Notes under the pieces: generated by a model
What the model saw: the letters and a program-made list of their open reading frames with translations, nothing else
Told to the model about the DNA's origin: nothing
Database searches by the model: none
Assembly: GCA_032207245.1 (NCBI GenBank)
Contig: CM063508.1
Location: 115,976,404-116,040,403, forward strand
Direction: 5' to 3'
Length of the DNA stretch: 64,000 nucleotides
From: Pardosa pseudoannulata
Taxonomy: Eukaryota > Arthropoda > Arachnida > Araneae > Lycosidae
Part shown: piece after piece, positions 1 to 13,500 of the stretch
How positions within the stretch are numbered: position 1 is the first letter of the stretch
How the letters are laid out: the number at the start of each line of letters is the position of its first letter
Made by a program: the position numbers and the translations under genes

Positions 1-183
1 TTAACCCAAACCAGATTAAATCGGCTAAAGGTTTCCACTATCATGCCAAGAAATCCACTCATTAGTCATCGGAAAGAAGGAATCCTAAACTCAAGTAATT
101 TCATTTGTAACTCATACACATTGACGTTATAAGACCTTAATTAAACCGAAAAACATGCTTTATAATAAAGCTCTTGTTTGCAG

Positions 184-305
184 GGTTTTTTGATCACCAG
201 TCAAATATTCGAAATAACGAAAGGTGCAGTACAGTAAAAGCTTATTTAGTGCCAGCTGGAGAACGGGAGAACCTCGACATCTTGCTCAATTCTATGGTTA
301 CAAAG
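184..305 (+). CDS. GMC-A exon 5 counterpart
   Basis: Acceptor is TTTGCAG at 183 and donor AAG|GTAAGC at 306. Two bases complete a Gly codon, then 40 codons follow, including [12 protein letters not shown]. Length 122 and phase are identical to exon 5 of GMC-B (46598..46719, RCSTAKAYLVPA). This is the segment between GMC signatures 1 and 2. Confidence 0.85.
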
Positions 306-1495
306 GTAAGCAACTAAAACGTTTCTATTCTGACATAAATGCTCAATTAATCACTCAATTTGTTACAATTTATTTAAACAAATTCACAATTGGCATAACA
401 AAATTTTTTAAGGGTTTTATTCAATAAACCCAAACAGTTCTCAGCAATATTTGACAATTAATATAACCACTTAACTATGTTCAAATTTTGATTTTGTTTT
501 CGAGTTTTTAGGTTATGAAATTAAATATGAAAGTAAATATTTTTTATGGAGAGTAGTAAAAACTTGAGAATAGTAAGAACTAAGCCAAAATGCCATTAAA
601 TATAAAAGTTTTAAAATGCATTTAAACTTTAGATATTTGTTAGTTACTTTCTAGTAGTTAATACTACTTGTATCGTGTATCTGGACATTATAAAAAATGT
701 ATCGTTTAACTTCAATTAACAACATGTAATTTAAAAGCGTCTTTCTGTTATAGATTATATTTGATGGTCGCAGAGCTGCAGGAGTAGAATTTATCTCAGG
801 AGGTAAAACTTTTGTGGTAAGGGCTAAAAAAGAAGTGATTGTATCAGCTGGGTCTGTTAACACTCCCAAGTTATTGATGCTGTCTGGAATAGGACCTCGT
901 CAAGAACTAGAAAAATTCGGGGTAAAAATGTTAACATATATCTGTATATTTATTCATACACACACACATACACACTGATATATATATGTAGTAAGACGGA
1001 CTTCACAAAAAGGTCGTTGCAGTCATGCCCATAAAAATGACACCGTTTTCGTTAAAAACCTTTATTAACAAAACGTCGGAGGACGGATTCCCACTTCATT
1101 ATAGTGACAAGACAAACTGAGGGATCAGCTAATATGAAACTATAAGTAAAATGTCCCTTAACACCTGGGTTAACATCTCAGTCAAAATCTGTTGGAAAAC
1201 CTCTAGGAAAATCTGTCTCCGATAGCGTGCATCTCCTTTTTGTTAGGAAATTTCCTAAATTATCCGCTATGGCATGTATAGTTATAATTGGTTAGACCCT
1301 TTCTTTGAGGTCGTGAACTATAGCCCCAGTGGTCAATCTAGGTTAGAGGTTAAAATGGGTAAGCAAAAATTATGTGGTAATTTTTGCCCTTGACTTAAGA
1401 TTTGAAAACCCCTGAGAATATTCTCAGGCCGTTTTAGGGGTTTTATACAAAATGCCTATATTAGTTTTCCGATCTAGATTACTTTTCTTTACATA

Positions 1496-1587
<92 letters not shown>

Positions 1588-4500
1588 GTACATATGCATT
1601 ATTATCTTGCCTATCAGGATGGAAGATAGCCAAATTAGTACTACATTGCCTATGGATAGCGGGATCTGTTCGATTCGAATTCCTCTTCTAGTGTGGATGT
1701 TCTTAGTGTCTTAACACCGACTTGAAGTCACTGTCTCCTTAGCCTTTGTATTCCAAAAGCAGACCGTAGCTCCCAAGCGAAGCCTTACTAAGCCATTTTC
1801 CCTCCTATTTCTTCATACCTACTGTGGTACTAGATATATTTTAAAGGTTATATGTATTCTTAATATCATTATTTATATAAACATACGAAAAAGAACTCAA
1901 TTGCTATTTTGATTAGTTTGCTCTAGGTGCTCCTAAGAGTGAAGTAAGAAGTTTAAATTTTCAAACGTTAACTTATTGATATGCTGCCATTTTGTTATGC
2001 CAGGCTGTATTGTTTTAAGTAGATCGGATGCTTTAGTATTTAAAAAAATAATGAAGGCTTCTTGTGATGAGACATATGTCAAGGGTCGTACTCATTTCAT
2101 TGTTGCTTTTTCGGGAGAAATTGACGAAAATTATTTTTTTTACTTCGGTGTAAAAATATATATCCACTACAAGTCAATGTTAAGTAAAACTACATAAAAT
2201 GAAAAAAAAAAAAAACCCAACCCTACGGATTTTAATAGTTCATGAACTGAAATATCTAAAACTATGTAAACATATATTTTATAATTGTTAATGTATTTCT
2301 TAAAAGAATAATACATGCTTTATGCTCAGTATTCATTATACATGCTCAGTTTTGGTCTGTTGTTTCTATTCCTTTGAATAACCACTCATTAAGCCTCTTG
2401 TGGCTAAAGTAGACCATGGTGTTCCAACCTCAACCCAATAATTAAATATTTTTCTACATACATGAGGACCCAACCAAACCGTCCTACTGGATAATCATGT
2501 GAAAGAAACATGCTACAGTTAATGACCGTGCTTTAAACTGTGTATTAAATTAAACTTTTTATCGGTTTATTCTTTTCTCATACACAAACGAGAAGTGATA
2601 TAAAAGCAAGACTACATTGTCAATAGTTCTGAAGTTACTCTTGTTATAGAGAAATTAGTGACGTCCGTTAATTCTAGTACATGCGTTGGCAAATGTGTAG
2701 ACTTTCGGCCACCTTTTTCGGCTTTGGTGACTCGTTTGGAAAACTTATGTCACAAAGAAATTTTTGTGGGAAACATGTAAACAAGCTTGAAATTTATCTG
2801 AAACTGGGTAGAGGTTTACAGAGATCGATAGCTATAAACTTGTAATTTAGCATCAGCATGCCACAGAATGGTGTACAAATATACAACTCATAATACCAGC
2901 ACTTTGTTGAAGCAGTTTCACCGAGACATCATAAATCACCCACTTTACAGTTTCGATCTCGCTCTAAACTACTTTTACTTCTCTTCTCACTTGAAAAAAT
3001 CCGACGATTTATTTTAGATGGGGAGGTGAAACAGTTCGCGACAACATGTTTGAACTCGCAGAACAGGAATTTTAACAGGAAGGAATATTTAAACTCATCC
3101 CACGAAGCGACAGTTATCTAAACCAATAGGGGACTATCTCTAAAAAAACCTCATCTATTTACTATCAATTGACTTTACTGGTAGTATGAAATAAATAGTT
3201 TCACTAGTCTCACTGCAGGTTTTATAGCTTTACTTTCTAATTATCTCTCATACAAAACAAAATTATGATTCGTAAATATGTGTTACGTGTTTAAACATAT
3301 TTTTTCTTATTCAGATTCCAGTAATTGCAGATCTTCCAGTCAGCAAGAACTTACACGATCATCCTACTATCCATTTTCCTTTTACGATGGATTTTAGATT
3401 CCGCAGTTTCAGTGATAAGCTCGCAGATCTTTCAAGCATTGTGCAATTTGTCAACGAAAGGTCAGGTAAATAATGCATTTAACTTATTAAGCACAGCTAA
3501 AAATACAATAGTTTTTGACATTTTGTTGAATATATAATCTTTTAACCTGTTTTCATAACTAATTATGTTCAATAGAATACATGAGAAAATATAACAATAA
3601 ATTTTGTAATTCATATCAGTTATTGTAATGGGTTGCCTTGCGTGCAATGAACTTGGGGTCGATTTCAGAAGGTTTGGTTAATTTTGTGCTGTTTCAAACT
3701 TGCCTAAAACTCAGTACACAGTTCAGTTATCTATCACAGTTTACAACACAGAATTACAAAAAACTAAGTAAGACAAACTATCACACATAGCTCTGTTAAC
3801 AGCTAACTAAAAAATAACTGTACTGAACTAACTAAGCATCCATCCTACAATTATAGTTTCGAGAACTACGAGAAGCCCTAAGAACATTCTAGAAAGATCC
3901 ATTTTTTTGACGAAATATCTGCAATTTGGCAATAATAATGTAGTGTCTGATACAATTACCAACTTGGAAATATCTTGCTAAATAATGAAATTAGCCATAT
4001 GTATTTCACAAACATTTCTGAATAAAGTATATACACAAAATAGTGGTATGAAATATTTGCATCTGGATACAGTACTACATAAATTCGTACTAATATTTAT
4101 TGACTACAATGCAACTGTCTTTATCATTATATTCACCTTATGGCTTTGAGGGTTGAGCAAAAAACGCGATACCAAATTTTCTTGTCTTCTCATTGGATTT
4201 AACTGAATAATTATAACAACTTTTCAGCATTTCATCAAAAAAGTTTTTACTATCCGTAATTTATTTCTTTCGTAGAATAACAAGGTGTCACATAGTGCTA
4301 CTTGTAGAGTAGATATTTTGTGTAATACGAGCATTAGTGTCCCCTTTAAACTTTTTCCGAGTGCTGGAGCACTTGCTTTTACTCATGCATTTGCCACTAT
4401 GTTGCTTCAGGTTTGTTGACCATTTTCTTTCAAAAGAATTATTAGGTGGTCAACATTATTTCCTATAATGGTACAACACAAACAGCAATCAAACCTTACT

Positions 4501-7500
4501 CAAGACTTGCAAGCAGATATCTAACTTGGTGGGCTAAAAGTTTTATGTCGGACTGGTAACGTCCGTTTCAAACTAAGAGACAAAACATATGTGCTCAACT
4601 TGATGTGTTCCATTTCAAAATTTCTTTGAAAAGTGTTTTAAGAAATCCATATGACATACTGAAATTGATTGTTAGTATTACTTCCAATTTTCTTTTAAAA
4701 TATTTTGATTTTCAAAAAAAAAAAAAAAAAAAAATCTCATGGAATATGTGTTTGTAAATCCAGATTTAAAAGTTCTCCAGAACAGTGGATTAAAATTATT
4801 TGAATGAGCCCGATATGTAATGTGTTAAAAATAAACGTATGCAGTATGAAAAGCTCATGATAAATAAAATGAGTCTTCGGTTATGGTTTCTTTGGATTTA
4901 TTTCATCCAAAGCATTTCAATTTTTTTTTTCAATCCAGGAGGAGTTTCATTAGCCCTCAAGTAGCAAAGAAGTAGACTGTAGCATTCGAAATCAAACCAG
5001 TTCAAGATAAAATGTTTGACTTTCTACTTTCTCATCTTCGTTGTGCAGGCCAAGTGTTTGCAATCGTCCAAGAATTTAACCTTGAGATTCTTATTGATCT
5101 TAACAGTTTGGTTCTTTGTGGGTCCAAGCATATCTTTATTGGAAATAGGTCTGTGGGGCTTACTCTGGACGAGTTGGACGAGTAGTTCGGATGACTCTTG
5201 CGAGTCGGGCCGAACGTTCATTGTGACGTCACTTTGACGTGATCTTGATCATTTGCTCGCATAATGTTGCAAGATAGTGTTAAAATGAAGGTTCGAAACG
5301 AACCGCAACGTCCAGAGTAAAGGCCTGTGTGTGGTTGTTTTTGTGATCACGGTGATTCGAGTAGGGTTTAACTGAGAGAAACCAAATTTTGAATACCTAA
5401 AGTATAGCAAAATGAGAGGTTTATATCTACTTATTCTCTCTATCTATTTATTCTCTCTGTTCTCTGATACTGTTATTTGAGTTCATAAAACACCTTGTTA
5501 GAGTAACTAAAAGACATATTTATGTGATAGTTCATATGCTGTGCAAAGTAAGGACAAAATTAGACTAACGAAAATGGTTACATTTTTTTCCTTTGAGTAT
5601 TTTAGAAAATAGAGGGGGGAGGCTACTCCCAAGTTTTTATAAATGGATTTTAATAGAAAGTTTTTAAAGCTCCCAAGATAATTTAAATAATTTTAGTATT
5701 TAAATTCACTGCGAAAGAAAATTAATTTTAGGTATTCCTCAACCTAATTGTAGAGCGACATATAGCAATTTTCTCTACTATTTTATTATTTTACAATTTT
5801 CTCTACTATTTTATTATTTTACAATTTTTTCTAGGTCCTTTGGATATCTACACACAGCATTTTTGGACGGTTTAAACACTTTCACAGACAAAGATTTTCC
5901 ACTCCAGCAACTTTTCTTTGCAGAACTGGTAAAACCAACTGAAAAACAGTTGGGTTTGGAATCAGAGGTAAAACATCATTTAGCACTTAATTTAAGAAAG
6001 TTACTTGTTTGATCTATTAGTTATTTAATTAGGTTTTACACTTAAGGGAGCAGAGAATATTATAAGATATTTTTTAAATTATTAAATTAGAGATTTGCAA
6101 CTTTGTAATATACGAGGACTGTCCGATATTTAAGGTACAAAGAAAACATACACTAGTTATGATTAGAAAGAAAAGTTAATAAACTCCACAAAAACTACAT
6201 TGGGGTAACTGTTACACAAAATCAACATAAACGTTTGTAGATTTATCTCAACGTGTTTAAACATCTTTTCATGGTATTGCTGTTTGACATGTTGCTTGAA
6301 GTATTCCGGATCTATGTTTTTCAAATCTCCATGATCTATAAAGCATCTCTCAAAAAAAAAAATCTTTTAACTTTTTGCCTGTCCTATACATTACATATGG
6401 TATACTGATCTAATGGTTTATTACGTGATTTTTATGATGTGATACGCTTGTATATCACATGTTATACACAATGAATTATATTTTAATCGGAAAATATTTT
6501 GATGTGGCATCTTAAATTTAAAAATATGTTACAGTTAGACCTACGAAATATGTAAGAGATATAATTATTCTCTCATATGGAGACGACCAAAGGGTTAAGG
6601 ATCCAAATAAATATTATTTAAGTTAGATAAATCTTGACTATGGGCAATATGGTGAATATTTCAAGAACTCCCATATCATTGTGCCAACCTCGAATTAGTT
6701 TGTGGTGACGTTTGGGATACATCTTTAAAATTCCAATGTTGATTTCTTTTTAGCTTCGAATGTTCAGCCCATGAACACTCTGAAATAAACCCCTGCGCAG
6801 TGAATTTTACCCCGATTACCTTTTTGAAAAAATCTGATAACTGCATGTATCCCAAACTTTGTTTTCACTCGTTTAGCAAAACAGGAGCAACAGACAAAAC
6901 CAATCTAATCCGAATTTTGTGATTAGGGACGTCATGTTCTATTCCTTTTCAAAAGCTCAATTGCAGATTAAAAAAACAAAAAACTCTAGTTTAAATTATT
7001 GCTGTACTAACCGTATCAAGCGATGCAATTTGCTTCAATATTGCGCATGCATGTATAACAGTATAACAGTAACATGTATCTCTATTATTGAACTACCCTC
7101 GTATATAAAATATTAAGATAAGTTATTATTTGAAACTGCCATATAACCCGTCATATGACGGGATCAGTAAAATTGTTAATTTTCCAGAATTGTAAAGTAC
7201 CCTATGAGGCAGGTAAAAACATGGTTTGAATTTGGCTGAGAATTATTTGGTACACGCTTAATAATTTGATTATCTTTACTGACCGTATGTTAGTTGTCAA
7301 CTTTTAATTTATCTTGTCATATTAGGATGGACTGCAGAGGTTTTAATATTGACAGTGATTATTTCGCGGTATATATGAAGGGTGTGCAAAATTTAGAGAA
7401 TCGATTGCAAACTGTGTGGTTATGTATAAAAAACAATCATACTAACGAACAAACTTCTTAATTTTTAAAGATATATAACTTAAAAGCTAGATATTTATTA

Positions 7501-10500
7501 GTCCATGAAATAGACTCCTAGACTTTTATGAAAAGAATGTTGTTAATACCGGTGGTAAAATTTTCATTGCGACAAAAAATAATCGATGATCAAATTTAAA
7601 ATTATCACATATGTACCTGATCTATTATTTAATCCAAATATAAAAGAAAATTATTTACGTAATATCTAAGTTCATTGATAGAACTGATGAAAATATTGCA
7701 CAGACGATATTTAAATAGTTTAAAATAAGAAAGGATTCAATGAGATGGTTAAAGGAATGACGTCATAATGCTAGAAAAAAAAGGTTATTTTCATCTACTT
7801 ATAATGTGATAAACTGATAAATTTAACCGCCTGCTCTTAACCGGGGAAAATAGAGCTTGAAAAAATGATATTAAACGCTCGAAAAGGGGGGAAGGGGTGG
7901 AATTCGAACGTTTTGAAGACGACAGTATTGTTTGCTGTGATATGAAGCCTATTTATACAAATTTATTTTAGAATCGGATCGATCGTTTAGGAGAAGATAT
8001 CTTAACTTTACTTGCTTTGAATTTTGCTAACCCTAACTCATCAAAAATCCAATGGATGCCTCTATCCATTCCAGGTCCAACCGCTTCATAAATGCGAGGA
8101 CTGACTGACAGATAACTTAGGCTATTATTATATAAGGGATACAATAAATATTTTAACTAATTCAAGCTTTTAAAATTCATTGTTAATTTAATAAAAAATT
8201 CTTTGCAGCTTAAGTTTTCACTGATGCCAACAAGAGTTTTAATAAAGACTTTTAATGTCCACAAAAAATAAATATGTGGCACAATTTTAAGTTTCGATTG
8301 CATCAAGATTATCAAAACTGAATCGGATTTAGAAAGTCTAAAATTTTTATGATTTAATTCAATGTTTATGCATAAAAGTACTTTGTATAAATTATCTCTT
8401 TGATAATATAATAACGCAATATACATTTACATTCTGAATATATTTTTATATAACAAGATAAAATTAGAAAAAATTAAAATTAAAACAGAAAAAAATTTAA
8501 AAAATTTAGAAAATTAATTCATAAAAATAGATATGATTATTTAATAATTCTTTTTAAAGTAAATGCCTTTATTATATTTCAATTTAAATGCGTCCAAAGT
8601 TTTCAAGCTCTTTCGATTTGCCTAATCACCTTGAACGTATAGCATTCGCTTAATGTGCTATATTATATTGGTTTAATGTTGATAAGATACAAAAATGGAC
8701 ATATTTGTTTCACTAAAATGATATAGAGATTGGCGGCATCTTTGTCTGAAAAGAAAAGGAAGATAAACTTGTAAATTCCAGAACTAAAATTTGTGATATA
8801 AATATAGCGTAGAATAATTTTGTGTTAGGGTAAGGAAGATTTTCTTGGAAATATTCTAATATGATATTGAAAATTAAATATAGATGAGTTATTTTCTTAA
8901 AATCTCAGCTGCTCTTAGATTCAATGCAATTCAGAATTTCGAATAAAAGGCATTGTTTTTGTTATTAGACGTAATATAAGAACCATTTTGAGGTAAAATT
9001 GAGATAAATACCAGTAAAAGTATCCTTATTTAACGATTATGGGAGTATGATCAGTTAATATTCATACGATATCGATAAAATTATCAATAGAGTCGATATA
9101 ATTTTCATCTTAAAATCTTTGAATTTTATACACTTCATTTATTTATAATCTGTAGTATTTGTAAGAGGTTTTATGTTATTGTAATATATTCCATTTTCAT
9201 ATTTTCATACTTGTCCTTTGAAGGTATATAGACGGTTTTATGGGCCATACGAAGACAAACCTATTTTTGTCTGCGTTATAGCGATGCTTCAACCAAGAAG
9301 TAGAGGATCTGTAACCTTGCAATTGAGAAATCCTTTCGACCCTCCTCTTATTGATCCCAACTATTTACAGGACTCAAGAGATTTGGATGACATAGTGGAT
9401 GGTAAAATCTATAAAAGATTTCTCCTTATCATATTTTGTTAACTTTAGTTTATTGCTAATTTTCAAATATATTTATAAACACAGTTTGAAGTTTGGAGAC
9501 AAAAAAGTCCCCCTACCTTTAACACATTGTATGCGGGACACGGACTAGTACTAGTACGCTTTCTGACGATTGATACTAGAGAGAGGAACACATACTATAC
9601 TCGGTGTAAACTCAATAGGCACTTCAAAATCACTGATTTTTCCCCGATGACCAACTGTAACTATGGTAACGACAGTTGGGGAATGATTTTACTCCTTTTT
9701 CCCACTGTGTTAAGGGGTGTCATGCATCGTGTAGGCTCTCAGTGCATGATGAAAGTATGTTTATTTAGACTACACTTTGAAGAATACTTAATAATTTACA
9801 CAAAAGTTTATGAGTAATTTCAGACCTGTTTCTAAGTTCATAAATTTAAGATATAATCCCATTTCATAAAATTACAATTCAAAAATTGTATGTTATATTC
9901 TAATCCGTAAGATTTAAAAAATTCTACTGAAAAAGTAAATCTTTTTTTTTTACACACAGTTGCATTATTTACAGAAATAATATCATTAAGATGATTCAAT
10001 ATTTCGCTAATTTTAATGAGTAATTAGTTATAATTTCTCACTATTTTTCTTTATATTTGTATAATTCTTTTAATTTAAATATCAAAAGTATTTCTTAATA
10101 ATTAATTTATTTAAGAGAATGTAGTTCTGAAATTCCTTAAATTTAAGTTATATGTTAATAAGTATATTATGAAGTTATGTGGAACATAGTAAAGTTTCTA
10201 TTCCAAAATTGTTCTGTATTAATTAATTTATGATTTTACAAGAATTGAAAGAGGTCTTAATGCAATATAGAACGGGCTAGTGTAACAACATGGTTTGTTT
10301 GAATGTTCTTGTCTACTACATAGATTCTTAAAAAATTTAAACAAATAAAAACTAGTTTTTACATCAGTCGATGTGGAACCATAGAACGGGAAGGTGGATT
10401 AAAAAATTAAATTTAGATTTAAAATTAGCTTTTTATTTATCCTTGCGAAAATGATATTATATATATGTATATTTATATATTACATATATTTGCATTTATA

Positions 10501-13500
10501 TATATTTGTTTATTTGTCTATTTATATATTTGTTTATATATTTCAATATAAAATACGAAAAGCTGGTTAAAAAATTAAATAATTTTCGATCTATTGAAAT
10601 TTAACTGAATAACTAAATTTACGCGCAAAACGCCCGCTCCCGGTACAATTCCGCTGCGAAATGTACCCGCACACAATGTGTTAATAATAGAAATTGTAAT
10701 ATTATAGTCAGTGGTACAATAAGTTTTTGGTGAAGATATACACAACTTAATAAACTTTCCAGATCATTATAGTACAATGTTTATTTTAGTTAAGTATAGT
10801 TCAGTTCTGTGCATAATATAGTGCAGTGTTCTTCAAAGTGGTTACGTGAGCTCTCCATAGTTCAGAAATCTGTTAGTTTTAAATTATATTCAAAACTATG
10901 TGTTAAAAAACTATATTCAAAAACTATATAAATTATCTTTGCCTCTAGGAAATGAGATTTTATGTCGAAGACTGACATTCTGTGCATGGCTGTACTGGTA
11001 AAAGAAGTTACCAGAACATCTATTACTATTTCGATACTCTTTAGAACAGTTTATGTATGTGAAAAATTGTTTTTCACATATCGGAGGAAAAAAAATATCT
11101 AGACGAGCTTAATGCAGAAAACAAAATAAGACTAGATATAACACCCATGGGATTAGATTTCAATCCTGAAAAATATCCAAACACATCTTATTCATCCTCA
11201 TATAATTGCGACACTAGTAGCATGACTTATGCTATCATATAGATAAATAAAATAACCTTATAGAAATTTTAAATTCAGCTTCCTAAATTGTCTTTATTTT
11301 CCTTATTACTACCAGCATCAGTATAATGGTTTGGTTTGGAGCGCTACAGTCTACTGTTTTTGTGCACGAGGGCTAATGAGACCGGGACCTCCTGCTTAAA
11401 GCCGATTCCAAACGGCTACGAAAATCCATGCCATAGTGGGATTCGAACCCACGAACTCTGGTACCGAGGATCAGAGTATATTGGAAGGAACGTCTAACTT
11501 ATATATACTTTTGGGGAAAGATATAAGGTTCAGCCATAAGGTTGTATTGTATCATAAGTTAGATGAGTCTGTTAAGTTTTAATTAATAAGATTAAAATAT
11601 ATCTGAAAATTGTAGAATTTTTATTTTTGGTGAATCGGGAGATTCTATTGCTTCATTTTACAGGTGCTAGCTAATTATACAGTAGTCCAGAACAAAAATC
11701 CAGATTAAAAAAAAATACTGAACTATAATTGTATAATTAAATATAGCGAGGATGTTTTTATGTGAGTGAAAAGAAAAAAGAATTTTATAGAATGGCTAGT
11801 CATAGCTAATGAGAAATCCTCGACTATCTACATTCCTTAACGAGAAAGCACTTTTGTTGTGTTCTCGGTCCTATGGTTGGTAGAAGGCCAAAACATTCTA
11901 TTCATAGTAAAAGTGATAAAGCTAGGCAAAAAAACATGAGGGAAATTTAAATATCTCCTTAACAGATAAAGAATAATGAACTGAAATATACATTCTTTTA
12001 TTGCTTTACACCATGCACTATTTTGTTTAAAGACACATAATAAAAGTATTAGAACTTTTTTTTAATTTAACTAATTGGTATTAATTATTTCATTAGCCTG
12101 TAAAACAATCAATGAGAATAATAATAACTGATTTTGGGGTTTTGCATACTTAACTTTAACCCATCCCCCGACCACCCTCCCCACCTTTTTCCGTTTCAAA
12201 ACAGTCACCCTTTTCGTAAATTCCAGACGGAACTTACCGTACCATACTAGAGTTGCCGGTTTAAAAGTTGTCAGGCTACTTTTGAGTCATTTTCCCTGCA
12301 AGGTAAAGGAGTTCCGTTACTCAAAATTAGTTTCTTTCATTTATTATAGCTTTGCAATATTTTTTCCATCAAAAGTGTGTTATACGAGTGCGAACGAGAA
12401 GAGGTCGACAGGTCCGTTTTGGAACAGGAATTCGCTGTCGAACCCCCGTCGACGCGTCCGTTCAGTGGGTTAAGGGTTTTATATACTTATAAAACCTTTT
12501 TTTATATATTTATAAAAGATTTAACACAAAAATTATTTGTAAATCAGTCAAACGAATGAATCAGTTTTATAGAAGGGAGTTCGACTTATTGGAGAAACAA
12601 AAGAGTTGGTTGTTAAAAGATAAAATAATGCCATGCAAAATAAAACCACGAATTAAAATAATGTTGTTGATGAAATTTAATTTGATTCATTTGTAAGTTG
12701 CTCATAAGAACTCAAGTAGCGCCATACCACTTACGATTGGTGAATCTAAATTTTATATAGCATGCCAACGGGTTTTGAAGTTCTGTGCTAAACATCTCAG
12801 ATATTGTTCGACACAATACAGTATGAATAATAGAAGTCTGAAAGCGTTTATTTCAGAGTGATATATAAAGATTTATGGCTTCTTTATATTGTTCTCTTTG
12901 TCTGATGGAAAAATGAGGCTAAACTTGCGAAATCCGGAATAAAATTATCTCATGGTAATGGGGTAGAAGAGTACTTTGTGTTAGTGAAAATGAAAGCAAG
13001 GCTTTTATTAAAAATTTCAATATGATATTTACATTTAAATGTAGAGGAGTTCTATTTTTCATATCTCAGATGCTTTTAGGTTTTTTTTTTTTTTTTTATT
13101 TTTTTTGTTTTTTGTATTTTAGTTTTTATATTTATAAATTGAGGTAGATAATTAGCATTAACTTTCTTTTTTTTTTTATAAGATCCCATTGTCGATTATT
13201 TTTTATTTATTTTTTATGATAATTTTTTTTTTTTTTTTGTAAGTATCTAATCTGAATTTGGTACCAACAAGTATGAAAGAAACATAGATTATAATCAGTG
13301 AAGTGGTTTTTACTAGGGAGTGTATTTTTTAATAGAAAGAGAGAACTGAAAGATAAATATTATTATAAAAATTTTAATCATATCTTTTATATATCTTTAA
13401 ATTGGAAGACGATTAAAAAATAAAATACATTTCGAAGTCCATTAAAATAAAATTTATGTTTTTTTATTTTATTTGGTGTTTGGAAAAATACATATTTTTC

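Larger units (their letters stand above)
922..3314 (+). other. GMC-A intron 6
   Basis: AT-rich. Holds the 1411..1428 perfect palindrome, a (TA)n run and an old SINE. 1000..1250 is somewhat less AT-rich but unrecognised. Nothing else seen from 1800 to 3314. Confidence 0.7.
3466..5834 (+). other. GMC-A intron 7
   Basis: AT-rich, non-coding. Contains the SINE tail (4938), the foldback element (5155..5324) and the duplicated splice tract. Nothing recognisable from 3500 to 4900. Confidence 0.65.

Noticed and set aside
9527..9817. Open frame with HRVGSQCMM, resembling the HxxGSxKM active-site motif missing from GMC-A
   Set aside because: It lies within or at the edge of the TTAA element, the spacing from the aromatic residue to His is wrong (16 instead of 13), no splice sites fit, and the flanking residues do not align with exon 10 of GMC-B.
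12160..12469. Another TTAA-flanked element (CCCATCCCC...CAGTGGG)
   Set aside because: Only four bases of inverted end agree and TTAA is common in this AT-rich sequence.
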